From the NCBI GenBank assembly GCA_013388685.1, contig JACAET010000039.1, positions 91,763 through 155,762 on the forward strand: DNA of 64,000 nucleotides, written 5' to 3'. A program made the position numbers and the translations under genes. Shown here in pieces: positions 28,958-38,701 of this stretch. Source of the DNA: Chloroflexota bacterium (GTDB taxonomy: Bacteria > Chloroflexota > Anaerolineae > Anaerolineales > Villigracilaceae). The number at the start of each line of letters is the position of its first letter. Positions within the stretch are counted from its first letter, which is position 1. The notes under the pieces are model-generated. The model was not told the origin of the DNA. It ran no database searches and worked only from the letters and a program-made list of their open reading frames with translations.

Positions 28958-30757
28958 ATGGCTCAAGAATTCCACTTTTCCTGGCAATGGGATCTGCAAT
29001 CGCCGCCCGAGGCGCTTTGGTCGCTTGCCTCGGATACGAACCGCTTCAACCGCGATACCGGTCAGCCCGAGGTGGAAATGCTCGGCAACGTCAAAGGCAC
29101 GAAGAAACTGCGGATGAAAATTCCGCTCGTCAGGATGGAATGGGAGGAGGAGCCGTTCGAGTGGACGTATCCGTATTCGTTCGGGGTGGTGCGCAGGTAT
29201 GGCGCCGGTCCGCTGGAGGAGATGCGGGTGCGAGTGACTCTCGAACCGCTTGAAAAGGGCGGGACGCGCCTCACCTATCAGACGGTCATCCTTTCCGGCC
29301 ACCTCCTTGCGCCGCTGGCGATTCCCTTTGCGATTGGGGTGGTCGCCAAACGCCGCTTCGAAAAAGCCTTTCGTTTGTATGACCGCATGGCGGCGAAACG
29401 CGGCGGCGCGGTCGAGGTCAGCCGTCCGCGTGGACTCAGCCCGGGCAGTCGCGCCCGCTTCAGGTCTCAGCGTGAGGTGGTGATCGGTCAGGGGACAGAG
29501 GCGTCGCTGGCGGCTCGTCTCGAAGAGTTTCTCGACCGCGCCGACGATTTGTCGCTTCAGCGCATCCGCCCGTACGCCCTGGCGGATCGCTGGGGCGTGA
29601 GCCGCCGCGCCGTGCTCGAAATGTTCCTGCGCGCCACGCGGGCGGGCATCCTCGATATGTCGTGGGATTTGCTTTGCCCCTCGTGCCGCGGGCTTGCCGA
29701 CGGTCACAGTCACCTGGCAGAGGTGCACGGCGCGTCGCATTGCAACACCTGTCAGATTGATTTCACCGCCAACTTCGACCACAACATCGAGGTGGTCTTC
29801 AAGCCCAATCCGTCGGTGCGTCCGGTCAGGTTCGAGGCGGTGTTTTGTGTGGGAAGCCCGCAATTACAACCGCACGTGGTCATGACGCAGCGGGTGGCGG
29901 CGCTCAAATCTCTGCCTGTGCCGGTGCGGCTCGAAACGGGACGCTACACCCTGCGCGCCTCGAGCGCGCCGGGCTCCAAGTCGTTGTATGCGGAGGCGCA
30001 GGGACTTGCCAAAGCGGACCTGCGCGTGACTGCATACGGCTGGACTCCCGAAGAGGAACGCGTCTCGCTTCTGCCGACCCTCAACCTGGTCAATGCCAGC
30101 GAGGCGGATCAAACCTTTACGCTGGAGCGCACCGCCTGGAGCGATCAGGCGGCGACGGCGGCGGATGTGACCGCCCTGCAGGTCTTTCGCGACCTGTTTG
30201 CGACGGAAGTTGTGAGACCCGGCGAAGAAATCTCCATCGGTTCGGTGACGCTGATGTTCACCGATCTGCGCGATTCGACGCGCATGTATCGGACCATCGG
30301 CGACGCCTCCGCCTTCGGGCGCGTGCGCGAACATTTCGAGATTTTGGAAAAACACATTGCCGGGGAGGGCGGAGCCATCGTAAAGACAATGGGCGACGCG
30401 GTGATGGCGACCTTCCGCCATCCGATCAGCGCGTTGAAGGCGGTCTGGCAGGCGCAAACGGAAATTGCCAAACGCGGCGAGCCGATGCTGTGGCTGAAGG
30501 TCGGTTTGCACCAGGGACCGTGCATCGTGGTCAACTTGAACGACCGCCTGGATTATTTCGGCTCGACGGTCAATATCACGGCGCGCCTGCCGGGCTTTTC
30601 ACAGGGCGGCGAAGTGATTTTGACAGAAGATGTGTATGACGACCCGGAAGTGGGCGGTTATCTCGCGCAGAACATTCCGCCCAGCGCGTTGAGCCGCTTT
30701 ACCGGCAACGTCAAGGGATTCGATGAGCCGTTCACGATGTGGAAGTTGAAGGTTTGA
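28958..30757 (+). CDS. Class III adenylate/guanylate cyclase with SRPBCC-like N-terminus and DUF5939-like zinc-ribbon middle
   Basis: Cyclase 'GSVTLMFTDLRDSTRMYRTIGDASAF...VKTMGDAVMATFRHP'; CPSC...CNTC cysteine pairs; N-terminal polyketide-cyclase/SRPBCC-like region. Confidence 0.85.
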   Translation: MAQEFHFSWQWDLQSPPEALWSLASDTNRFNRDTGQPEVEMLGNVKGTKKLRMKIPLVRMEWEEEPFEWTYPYSFGVVRRYGAGPLEEMRVRVTLEPLEKGGTRLTYQTVILSGHLLAPLAIPFAIGVVAKRRFEKAFRLYDRMAAKRGGAVEVSRPRGLSPGSRARFRSQREVVIGQGTEASLAARLEEFLDRADDLSLQRIRPYALADRWGVSRRAVLEMFLRATRAGILDMSWDLLCPSCRGLADGHSHLAEVHGASHCNTCQIDFTANFDHNIEVVFKPNPSVRPVRFEAVFCVGSPQLQPHVVMTQRVAALKSLPVPVRLETGRYTLRASSAPGSKSLYAEAQGLAKADLRVTAYGWTPEEERVSLLPTLNLVNASEADQTFTLERTAWSDQAATAADVTALQVFRDLFATEVVRPGEEISIGSVTLMFTDLRDSTRMYRTIGDASAFGRVREHFEILEKHIAGEGGAIVKTMGDAVMATFRHPISALKAVWQAQTEIAKRGEPMLWLKVGLHQGPCIVVNLNDRLDYFGSTVNITARLPGFSQGGEVILTEDVYDDPEVGGYLAQNIPPSALSRFTGNVKGFDEPFTMWKLKV

Positions 30758-30802
30758 ATGTTCTAACGTCAGTTCGGAATAAGGAAAAAAGGCATACTGT
30801 CC

Positions 30803-30853
30803 GACGCTAGAGAGCGTCTTTTACGCAGGCGTAGGGGACGTTCTCTAACGTCC
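30803..30853. repeat. Pair of intergenic AGAG-loop hairpins (opposite orientation)
   Basis: GACGCT-AGAG-AGCGTC (30803-30818) and GGACGTT-CTCT-AACGTCC (30836-30853). Confidence 0.65.
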
Positions 30854-30894
30854 ACTCGCTTATCCCGAATTCATGTTTCTTACGTTCGAGTGTT

Positions 30895-32097
30895 TCAACG
30901 TTTTTTGATTTGCAGGATTTCGCTTGTATCGAACGGGGAGTGGAGTTTTTCCGAATCCAAACTCATGATCTTGCTTGGGGCGAAGAACGGGAAATCGAAA
31001 TTCGTCTCCTCGCCCGCTTTCTTGCCGGGGACCGGCATCAGCCGCGCGGTGAGAGGCTTGTCGAGGCGCAATGCCAGTGCAGAAAGATCGAGCAACAAGG
31101 GAACGAGTTGTTCGGCGGTTACATCCCCTGGCAGGGGAACCGTATCCAAGCCTGTGCCGCAGACAGCGGAGTAGAGCAACGCGTCTTTGATGGTGAGTGT
31201 CCCTTCGGCGGCGCGCTTCGCAAGGACCGAGTCTTCGAGCACCGGCTGCATGAATCCGCTAAAGCCGGTGCGGGGGAAATGGGCGCGGTCAATGGCTTCG
31301 GTCAGGAGGGCGGCGGCGGCGAGCGAGCCGTGCAGTCCGATTTTGGGGATGCCCATCCGCTCGACAGCATTGCCCAGTGAATGGGCATCGTCGGGGAACG
31401 GCGCGAGGGAAAAGTCAATGCCGTAAAATCTGACTTTCAAGGTTTTGGCGATCTCAGTCAATTTCTTTCCATGCCTTTCGATCTCGGCAACCAAATTATT
31501 CCGTCCCTCTTCGATGGTCTTCGCGTTCTCGAACGCGCTGACCGCCAGGTCCGCGCACTCGGTGGCGATGCCGAAGGCAGATTGGTCCCTGTCGTGATAC
31601 GCAGCGGGGAAGAACGGCGCGCCCGCCGGGACGTTTGCCAGCGCGGCAAATTGCAGGTTGGCGAACCCGTTCGGCTCGATGGGCGCGCACTTGACGATCA
31701 CCTGCGCACAGGCGCGGACCGCGGCGAGATCGAGCCCGCGCGTCTTGTCTGCCATGACGCCGCCGAAGAAGGCATCCTTCGAGACGAAGATCGCATCCGG
31801 TATGACCTCGTAACTGCGCGGCATTTCCGGCAGGGCGGGTCCGAGCGAGAAGTAGCCGATCTGGTGTTGTTTGGCAATGTCGGCGAGCTGGCGGGTGAGC
31901 GCCGGTAATGTTTCGATGTTTTCTTCGCCGAGCAGCATGGGGAACGGCACGGTGGCAAGACGGACGGTCTGCACTTCGTAGCCCGCCGCCTCATAGGCGG
32001 ATTTTGCCCCGGCGAGGAACGTCCCCGCGGTTCGAAGGACTCCCTCATCGAGCGGAAATTTGGGGTTGCAAAAATAGGTGATGGATCGGATTTTCAT
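30895..32097 (-). CDS. DUF711 family protein
   Basis: 'MKIRSITYFCNPKFPLDEG', 'YFSLGPALPEMPRSYEVIPDAIFVSKDAFFGGVM', 'GIDFSLAPFPDDAHSLGNAVERMGIP'. Confidence 0.8.
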   Translation of the reverse strand: MKIRSITYFCNPKFPLDEGVLRTAGTFLAGAKSAYEAAGYEVQTVRLATVPFPMLLGEENIETLPALTRQLADIAKQHQIGYFSLGPALPEMPRSYEVIPDAIFVSKDAFFGGVMADKTRGLDLAAVRACAQVIVKCAPIEPNGFANLQFAALANVPAGAPFFPAAYHDRDQSAFGIATECADLAVSAFENAKTIEEGRNNLVAEIERHGKKLTEIAKTLKVRFYGIDFSLAPFPDDAHSLGNAVERMGIPKIGLHGSLAAAALLTEAIDRAHFPRTGFSGFMQPVLEDSVLAKRAAEGTLTIKDALLYSAVCGTGLDTVPLPGDVTAEQLVPLLLDLSALALRLDKPLTARLMPVPGKKAGEETNFDFPFFAPSKIMSLDSEKLHSPFDTSEILQIKKR

Positions 32098-32279
32098 GGC
32101 GCTCGTTCTTCGAAAACGATTATACCCCGCCCCAATTCCGTCGGCGTCCGCGCGTTGCGCCGATTCTCTCCGTGAGAAAATCGTTCCAATGTGGGCGCTC
32201 GAATGCACGAATACAGAATCAAATGTTAGAATACCTCGTATCCAGCCAGCCCAGTCAACCCTTGAGGAGAGAGTGAGTC

Positions 32280-33971
32280 ATGGCAAAACTACAGCCCGGG
32301 CAAACGCTCGGACCCTACCAGATCCTTGAGCAGATCGGCGAAGGGGGCATGGCAACCGTCTACAAAGCATACCAGCCTTCGATGGACAGAAACGTGGCAA
32401 TCAAGGTGCTGCCCAGTCAGTTGGCGGAAAGCGCCGAATTTGCCAGGCGCTTCCAGCAGGAGGCGCGCATCATCGCCAAATTGGAGCATCCGCATATTCT
32501 GCCCGTTTTCGATTACGGCGAAAGCGAAGGCGTCACCTATCTCGTCATGCGCTATCTCGATGCAGGCACACTGCGCGACAAAATGGAAATGGGACGCCCG
32601 CTTCCACTCGACGAGATTGACCGTCTCTTCACCCAGCTCGCCGATGCCCTGAGTTACGCCCACAGTTATGGAATCATCCACCGCGACCTCAAGCCGTCCA
32701 ACGCGCTCATCGATTCACAGGGCAACCTTTTCCTCACCGATTTCGGCATTGCCAAAATGCTCGAAAGTGCCTCCCCCCGCCTGACCCAAACCGACGCCGT
32801 CATGGGCACGCCCGCCTACATCAGCCCTGAACAGGCGCAGGCGACCAAAGTCAACCAGCGCTCCGATATTTATTCCCTCGGCATCATTCTCTACGAAATG
32901 GTCACGGGGCGCGTTCCGTTCGTGGCGGAAACGCCGCTGGCGGTCATTCTCAAACACGTCAGCGACCCGCTCCCCCCGCCCTCCACCGTCAAACCGGATG
33001 TTCCCGAAGCCGTCGAAAAGGTCATCCTCAAAGCGTTGGCGAAAAACCCCGAAGACCGTTTTGCCACCGTCTCGGAATTCCTATCCGCCTGGAAGCGCGC
33101 CCTGGATGAGACCAAAGCGACGCGCAGACCGGCTGAAGCCGCGCCAGCCTCCATCGCCTCGGCAAGGACACTCCTCGATCGAACGACGCCTCCCGGTCAG
33201 ACGCAGGGGAAGCCTGTTCCCGCCTCGCAAACCGGATCGAAAGCCCGGGGCTGGGCGGGCTGGGCGGCGGGTTGTCTTGTTGTGTTGTGCGTTCTGCTGG
33301 TCGTCGGCGGCGGAGGCGTTTTCCTCTTGAATGCCATCGGCGAACCGGGCAGGGATACGACCGTCCCCACCGACAGTCCGCCCACGGCGGATGTGCCGGT
33401 CTATCGCGAAACTCTGTTTCAGGACGATTTTTCCGATTCCACCGTCTGGGGCATTCTCGACGAGGCAACCGCCTCTGTGCAATACGAAGATACTCGTTTG
33501 CGCCTGCGGACCTTTCGCGAAAACTGGGTGGTGTGGAGCAACCCCAGCAGAGACTTTTACAGCGATATTCACGTGGAGGTCACCGCCTACAATAACGACG
33601 GCAAGTCCAATACGGCGTTCGGCGTCATCTGTCACCAGCAGGGGGCGGGGGCGTCCTACTATTACGGCGTTGTAACCCCTTCGGGAAATTACGTCATTGC
33701 CCTGGCGCAGGAAGGCGAAACGGACGTTTTTCTGACGAACGACAACCAATGGGGCTATTCGGACCTGATCGCTCAAAACGCGAACGACTATCGCATCGGC
33801 ATGGACTGCGGCTACGGCGTCCTCTCCCTGTATGTGGACGGTCAACTGATCGACTCCGCCTACGACAGCACGTATGCCGGCGGCAGTGCGGGCGTCATCA
33901 TCTGGAGCGGCACGGATGTCGATTCGGCGGACGTGAGTTTCGACGACTTTCTCCTGCAATCGCTGGAATGA
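32280..33971 (+). CDS. Serine/threonine protein kinase (PknB-like) with single TM and extracytoplasmic beta-rich domain
   Basis: 'YQILEQIGEGGMATVYKAYQPSMDRNVAIKVL', 'IIHRDLKPSNALID', 'LTDFGIAKML', TM 'AAGCLVVLCVLLVVGGGGVFLL'. Confidence 0.96.
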   Translation: MAKLQPGQTLGPYQILEQIGEGGMATVYKAYQPSMDRNVAIKVLPSQLAESAEFARRFQQEARIIAKLEHPHILPVFDYGESEGVTYLVMRYLDAGTLRDKMEMGRPLPLDEIDRLFTQLADALSYAHSYGIIHRDLKPSNALIDSQGNLFLTDFGIAKMLESASPRLTQTDAVMGTPAYISPEQAQATKVNQRSDIYSLGIILYEMVTGRVPFVAETPLAVILKHVSDPLPPPSTVKPDVPEAVEKVILKALAKNPEDRFATVSEFLSAWKRALDETKATRRPAEAAPASIASARTLLDRTTPPGQTQGKPVPASQTGSKARGWAGWAAGCLVVLCVLLVVGGGGVFLLNAIGEPGRDTTVPTDSPPTADVPVYRETLFQDDFSDSTVWGILDEATASVQYEDTRLRLRTFRENWVVWSNPSRDFYSDIHVEVTAYNNDGKSNTAFGVICHQQGAGASYYYGVVTPSGNYVIALAQEGETDVFLTNDNQWGYSDLIAQNANDYRIGMDCGYGVLSLYVDGQLIDSAYDSTYAGGSAGVIIWSGTDVDSADVSFDDFLLQSLE

Positions 33972-34013
33972 GCATGGTCTGAGGGTCAGAGACCCCGCAA
34001 GCCAAAGCACGAT

Positions 34014-34700
34014 CTACAACGAATAACTCTCCCCCGGCTTCAAAATGACAGCCTGCGTCTTCGTCTCCTTGTGGACGCGTTCCGCCCAGGCGTTTGCATC
34101 CTGCGCGATCAAGTCCCAGGTGTTGTAGTGGATGGGGATGACGACTTTCGGTTCGAGTAGTTTGACGGCGCGCAGGGCGTCAGCGGGTCCCATCGTATAG
34201 TTGTCGCCGATGGGGATGACCGCCAGGTCGAGCCCTTCTTCGCCGATGAGTTTCATGTCTCCAAACAAGCCCGTATCCTGCGCCATGTAGATTTTCTTGC
34301 TGTCGTTGGTGGTGAGCAGGAAGCCCGCCGGGTTGCCGCCGTTGGAGCCGTCGGGCAGGGCAGAGCCGTGAAAGGCAAGCGTCAGTTTGAGGTAACCGAA
34401 GGGATGTTTGAAGCCGCCGCCGTGCTGTTGACCGTGCGTTTTGGCAATGCCCTGACCTTCGAACCAGCCTGCAATCTCATAGTTGCTGATGACGGTTGCG
34501 CCGGTGCGCTGGGCAATGGCGATGGCGTCGCCTACGTGGTCGCCGTGTCCGTGGCTGATGAGGATGAAGTCCGCCGCGACAGCCTCGGCGGAGGTCGAGG
34601 CGGCGGGGTTGCCGGTGAAAAAGGGGTCAATGAGGAGTTTGTATCCGCCGGTTTCGAGTCCGAGGGCGGCATGTCCGTACCAGGTGAGTGTGTTCGTCAT
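34014..34700 (-). CDS. Metal-dependent hydrolase, UPF0173/MBL-fold
   Basis: 'LTWYGHAALGLETGGYKLLIDPFFTGNP', 'FILISHGHGDHVGDAI', 'IPIGDNYTMGPADAL'. Confidence 0.93.
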   Translation of the reverse strand: MTNTLTWYGHAALGLETGGYKLLIDPFFTGNPAASTSAEAVAADFILISHGHGDHVGDAIAIAQRTGATVISNYEIAGWFEGQGIAKTHGQQHGGGFKHPFGYLKLTLAFHGSALPDGSNGGNPAGFLLTTNDSKKIYMAQDTGLFGDMKLIGEEGLDLAVIPIGDNYTMGPADALRAVKLLEPKVVIPIHYNTWDLIAQDANAWAERVHKETKTQAVILKPGESYSL

Positions 34701-34721
34701 ATCAGCCTCCTTTTGGATGAA

Positions 34722-34772
34722 CGTCCCACAGGTTGGCTGGAGTGGGTTGGTTTGAGGGGAACCTGCGGGACG
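34722..34772. repeat. Imperfect inverted repeat, AACCTGCGGGACG type
   Basis: CGTCCCACAGGTT ... AACCTGCGGGACG, 12 paired of 13. Confidence 0.65.
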
Positions 34773-34869
34773 CCGTCTCATTCAAGTATAGGCAAAATCG
34801 TATTGGAGTCAATTCCTGTATGCACAGAAATTCCAAATCCGAATGCAGAGCCGGCTCCGCTGACCAAGC

Positions 34870-34940
34870 CCGCCTAGGCGGACTACTCAGTCGCCTTTAG
34901 GCGGCTTTGCAGGAATAGCCGGGGGGTTTTAATCCCCGGC
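34870..34940. repeat. Cluster of three short hairpins
   Basis: CCGCCTAGGCGG (34870-34881), CGCC-TTTA-GGCG (34892-34903), GCCGGGG-GGTTTTAAT-CCCCGGC (34918-34940). Confidence 0.6.
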
Positions 34941-35046
34941 GAGGCGGATTGGTGCAACAAGTTCGCTTGGGATTTGGAATGGCCGAATTCCTGTTGGCAG
35001 GCTGGCGGAAAAATCCTATAATCAACAAAATACCCCGGGAGATGCC

Positions 35047-36966
35047 ATGAAACCCACCCTGCGCCAGCGCCTTCGCTACCAGTTCGATAATTGGATGTCA
35101 CGCGGCACACCCGCCATGATCCTCATGTTGTTTGCGTTTTCGCTTGCCATCGTCTTCATGGCAGGCGCGGTCATTACGTTGACGGGTATTTCGCAGAACG
35201 GCGCGCGCATTCCGTTTGGGGAAGCCGCCTGGGAAAGCCTGATGCGCACGCTCGACCCCGGCACGATGGGGCAGGATACGGGTTCCGGCTTCCGCGCAGT
35301 GATGTTGTTCGTAACGCTGGGCGGCATCTTCATCGTCAGCGCGTTGATCGGCGTGCTGAACAACGCCATTCAGGGACAAATCGAACGCCTGCGCAAGGGA
35401 CGCTCGCGCGTGCTGGAGGCGGGGCATATCGTGATACTGGGCTGGTCAGCGCAAATTTTCACCATCCTCAACGAATTGATGATCGCCAACGAGAATCAGC
35501 GTTACGCCCGCATGGTCATTCTGGCGAACGAGGACAAGGTGAAGATGGAGGATGAAATCCGCGAACGAGTTCAGGTCCGAGGCAAGACGCGCATCATCTG
35601 CCGCAGTGGCAATCCGCTCGACCCGAACGACCTCGAGATCGTCAGCCCACACACCGCCAAATCCATCATCGTCCTGCCGCCCGAAAGCGGCGACCCCGAT
35701 GCCGATGTTGTCAAAACGGTCATGGCAATCACCAACAACCCCAATCGTCACCCCCGGCCCTACAACATCGTCACCCAAATTCGCAAAGCGGAAAACCTTG
35801 GCATTCTCCGCATTATCGGCGGCCGGGACAATGTGCAGGCTGTATTCACCGAAGAGATCATCGCCCGCGTCGTGGCACAGACCTCGCGCCAGTCGGGGCT
35901 TTCGGTGGTGTACACCGACTTGATGAACTTCGGCGGCGACGAAATCTACTTCAAGAACGAGACCGAACTGGCGGGCAGGACCTTCGGCGAAGCGCTCTTG
36001 CTGTACGAGGATTCCTGCCTGCTTGGGCTCCGCAAGGCAGACGGCTCGATTCGCCTCAACCCGCCGATGGACACAAACATCGAACGAGGCGACCAGGTCA
36101 TTGCCCTCTCGGAGGATGATGACACGATTCATCTCTCCGCGTATGCCGCCTCGCTCGGCACGGAGCGCCGCCTGATTCCCGTCAACGAGCGGATCATCCG
36201 CTCGAGCCGCGCCCCGCAAAAACCGCCGCCCGAAAAGTGCCTCATCCTCGGCTGGAACCGCAGCGGCGCCATCATCGTCCGCGAACTGGACTGCTACGTT
36301 CCCAAAGGATCACGGTTGACCATCGTCGCCGACCTCTACGGTATCGAGAAACAACTCAAGGCGCAGGGCGTCAGACTGGTCAACCAAAAACTGGACGTAC
36401 GCGAAGGCGACACCGCAGACCGCGCCCTGCTCGACAGCCTGCACGTCGCCGACTACAACCATGTCATTGTGCTGGCATACAGCACGCTCGAACCCCAGCA
36501 AGCCGACGCAAAAACCCTCGTCACCCTCCTGCACCTGCGCGACATCGCCGGGCGCGACGCCACCCCCTTCTCCATCGTCAGCGAAATGCGCGACCTGCGC
36601 AACTGCGAGCTCGCCGAAGTCACCCAGGTGGACGATTTTATCGTCAGCGACCATTTCATCAGCCTGATGCTGGCGCAACTCTCCGAAAACCCAGAACTCT
36701 ACAGCGTCTTCCAAGATATTTTCGACCCTGAAGGCGCCGAAATCTACCTCAAACCCGTCAGCGATTACGTGGCGGCGGATTCCCCCGTCAACTTCTACAC
36801 CCTTGTCGAAGCGGCGCGCCGCCGCGGTGAAACCGCCATCGGCTACCGCCTCACCTCCGAAGCCAAAGACGCCGCCCACGCCTGCGGCATCCACACCAAC
36901 CCGCCCAAAGCGCGTGAAATCACCTTCTCCTCCGAGGACAAGGTCATCGTCCTTGCCGAAGACTGA
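35047..36966 (+). CDS. CASTOR/POLLUX/DMI1-like ion channel with RCK/TrkA-N-like domains
   Basis: N-terminal 'LRQRLRYQFDNWMSRGTPAMILMLF', 'GIFIVSALIGVLNNAIQGQIERLRKGRSRVLEAGHIVILGWSAQIFTILNEL' characteristic of CASTOR/POLLUX-like proteins. Confidence 0.85.
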   Translation: MKPTLRQRLRYQFDNWMSRGTPAMILMLFAFSLAIVFMAGAVITLTGISQNGARIPFGEAAWESLMRTLDPGTMGQDTGSGFRAVMLFVTLGGIFIVSALIGVLNNAIQGQIERLRKGRSRVLEAGHIVILGWSAQIFTILNELMIANENQRYARMVILANEDKVKMEDEIRERVQVRGKTRIICRSGNPLDPNDLEIVSPHTAKSIIVLPPESGDPDADVVKTVMAITNNPNRHPRPYNIVTQIRKAENLGILRIIGGRDNVQAVFTEEIIARVVAQTSRQSGLSVVYTDLMNFGGDEIYFKNETELAGRTFGEALLLYEDSCLLGLRKADGSIRLNPPMDTNIERGDQVIALSEDDDTIHLSAYAASLGTERRLIPVNERIIRSSRAPQKPPPEKCLILGWNRSGAIIVRELDCYVPKGSRLTIVADLYGIEKQLKAQGVRLVNQKLDVREGDTADRALLDSLHVADYNHVIVLAYSTLEPQQADAKTLVTLLHLRDIAGRDATPFSIVSEMRDLRNCELAEVTQVDDFIVSDHFISLMLAQLSENPELYSVFQDIFDPEGAEIYLKPVSDYVAADSPVNFYTLVEAARRRGETAIGYRLTSEAKDAAHACGIHTNPPKAREITFSSEDKVIVLAED

Positions 36967-37692
36967 TTACAGCGCCCTCACCTCGATTCCCGCCTTTGCC
37001 AGCGTCTCCCGCACCTGCCGCGCGTTCTCCGCCGCGCGCGGATGATCGCCGTGCAGACACAACGTTTCCACACGCACGCGCCGGCCGCCAAAATCAACCC
37101 CCGCTTGCACAAGTTCGAGTGCATGTGACGCAATCTCCTCAGGGGATTCGATGACGGCGCGCTTCTCCTTGCGTGAGACCAGAGTCCCGTCGGAATTGTA
37201 GTTCCGGTCGGGGAATCCCTCGTTCGCAACCCTCAACCCAACCTCGATCCCCGCTTCGACCAACCCGGAGCCTGCCAGCCCCACCAAAATCACCCCCCCG
37301 CTGACGCTTTTCACCGCCCGCGCAACGGCGTTTGCCAGTGCCCGATCCTTTGCCGACTGGTTATACAGCGCCCCATGCGGCTTGACATGACACAGTTCCA
37401 TGCCTTCCGCATACGCAATCGCCGCCAGCGCCTCCACCTGTTCCCGAACCAGCGCCTCCACCTCCTCCAGCGGAAGAGACATCTCCCGCCGCCCGAAGCC
37501 TTCCCGGTCACGCCAGCCCGGGTGCGCCCCCACCGCCACCCCAAACCGCTTTGCCAGTCTCACCGTTTCGCGCATGATGATCTCATCACCCGCGTGAAAA
37601 CCGCACGCAATGTTCGCGGACGTGATGTATGGCATGATCTCCGCGTCGTTGCCGATGTTCTCGCCCATGTCGCAGTTGAGGTCAATCTTCAT
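36967..37692 (-). CDS. pxpA: 5-oxoprolinase subunit PxpA (LamB/YcsF family)
   Basis: 'MKIDLNCDMGENIGNDAEIMPYITSANIACGFHAGDEIIMRETVRLA', 'VKPHGALYN', 'CLHGDHPRA'. Confidence 0.97.
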   Translation of the reverse strand: MKIDLNCDMGENIGNDAEIMPYITSANIACGFHAGDEIIMRETVRLAKRFGVAVGAHPGWRDREGFGRREMSLPLEEVEALVREQVEALAAIAYAEGMELCHVKPHGALYNQSAKDRALANAVARAVKSVSGGVILVGLAGSGLVEAGIEVGLRVANEGFPDRNYNSDGTLVSRKEKRAVIESPEEIASHALELVQAGVDFGGRRVRVETLCLHGDHPRAAENARQVRETLAKAGIEVRAL

Positions 37693-38637
37693 TTATTCCT
37701 CCACAATCCTCTCCAACCTGCCCATCATCTCGCGGTATTTCCTTTGCGCTTTCGCAACCGTCGTCTTTCGAAAACGAATCTTACTCCTGCCTGGCATACC
37801 CTGCGCGAGCAGAGGCAAGTCTGCGCTGGCAACCGTCCCAATTTTGGGATAGCCGCCCGTCGTCGGGCAGTCTGCCATCATCACGAGAGGCTGTCCGCTG
37901 GAGGGAACCTGAATGGCGCCCATCGTCATTCCTTCGGAGAGGAGTTCGGTCTTGCCGAGGGGGGTCAGCGCCGCGCCCTCGAGACGGTAGCCCATGCGGT
38001 CGGAGGTTGCGCTGAGGGTGTATTCATGCGAAATAAATTTTGCGATACTCTCGTCTGCAAAATATTTTTCCTGGGGTCCCATGATGACATCCAGGGTTGA
38101 GCTGTCGGAGTACGCGGGTTGCGCCTCGAGGGGCAGGCTCTGGGCGGCGAGGTCGGTGAGCGGGCGGGAGGGAATGCCTGCCTGCAACACGTCACCGGCT
38201 CTCAGACTCCTGCCGTCGAATCCGCCCAAGGGACCGCGAAGATACGTCGAGACGGAACCAAGCGTCGGCGGAGTTTGAACGCCGCCCGAGACGGCGAGGT
38301 ACGCCCACATGCCGGAGTCCAGTTTATCGAGGTGGATCGTCCATCCGCCGCGCACATAGTACGAACTCCATAGTGGAAACTCCCAAATGTAAATCGAGAG
38401 GGCGAAACCGGCGCCCGCAACCGCAATTACACAGTTGTGGAGGGCGCGCAGGGTCATACTGCCCAAGCCGATTTCGAGGGCGGCGGCGGTGGGGTGGTTG
38501 CCTGCCAGCAGGTTTGCGGCGCGGAAGGCAAACCAGTCCATCGGACCCGAAACTGGCACGCCGAACTTTCTCCAGCCGAAGCGGCCCGCGTCTTGAATGG
38601 TGGCAAGCCCGTTGGCTTCGAGGATTTCGAGTGACAT
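37693..38637 (-). CDS. pxpC: 5-oxoprolinase subunit PxpC (biotin-dependent carboxyltransferase family)
   Basis: 'LEILEANGLATIQDAGRFGWRKFGVPVSGPMDWFAFRAANLLAGN', 'LLSEGMTMGAIQVPSSGQPLVMMADCPTTGGYPKIGTV'. Confidence 0.95.
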   Translation of the reverse strand: MSLEILEANGLATIQDAGRFGWRKFGVPVSGPMDWFAFRAANLLAGNHPTAAALEIGLGSMTLRALHNCVIAVAGAGFALSIYIWEFPLWSSYYVRGGWTIHLDKLDSGMWAYLAVSGGVQTPPTLGSVSTYLRGPLGGFDGRSLRAGDVLQAGIPSRPLTDLAAQSLPLEAQPAYSDSSTLDVIMGPQEKYFADESIAKFISHEYTLSATSDRMGYRLEGAALTPLGKTELLSEGMTMGAIQVPSSGQPLVMMADCPTTGGYPKIGTVASADLPLLAQGMPGRSKIRFRKTTVAKAQRKYREMMGRLERIVEE

Positions 38638-38651
38638 GGCTCATCGGTGTT

Positions 38652-38696
38652 CCGCAGGTTTCGTTGTGCGATCCGGTGGCCCGATCAAACCTGCGG
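38652..38696. repeat. Inverted repeat between pxpB and pxpC, AACCTGCGGGACG type
   Basis: CCGCAGGTTT (38652-38661) pairs with AAACCTGCGG (38687-38696); followed by GACG as in 34722-34772. Confidence 0.6.
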
Positions 38697-38701
38697 GACG
38701 G

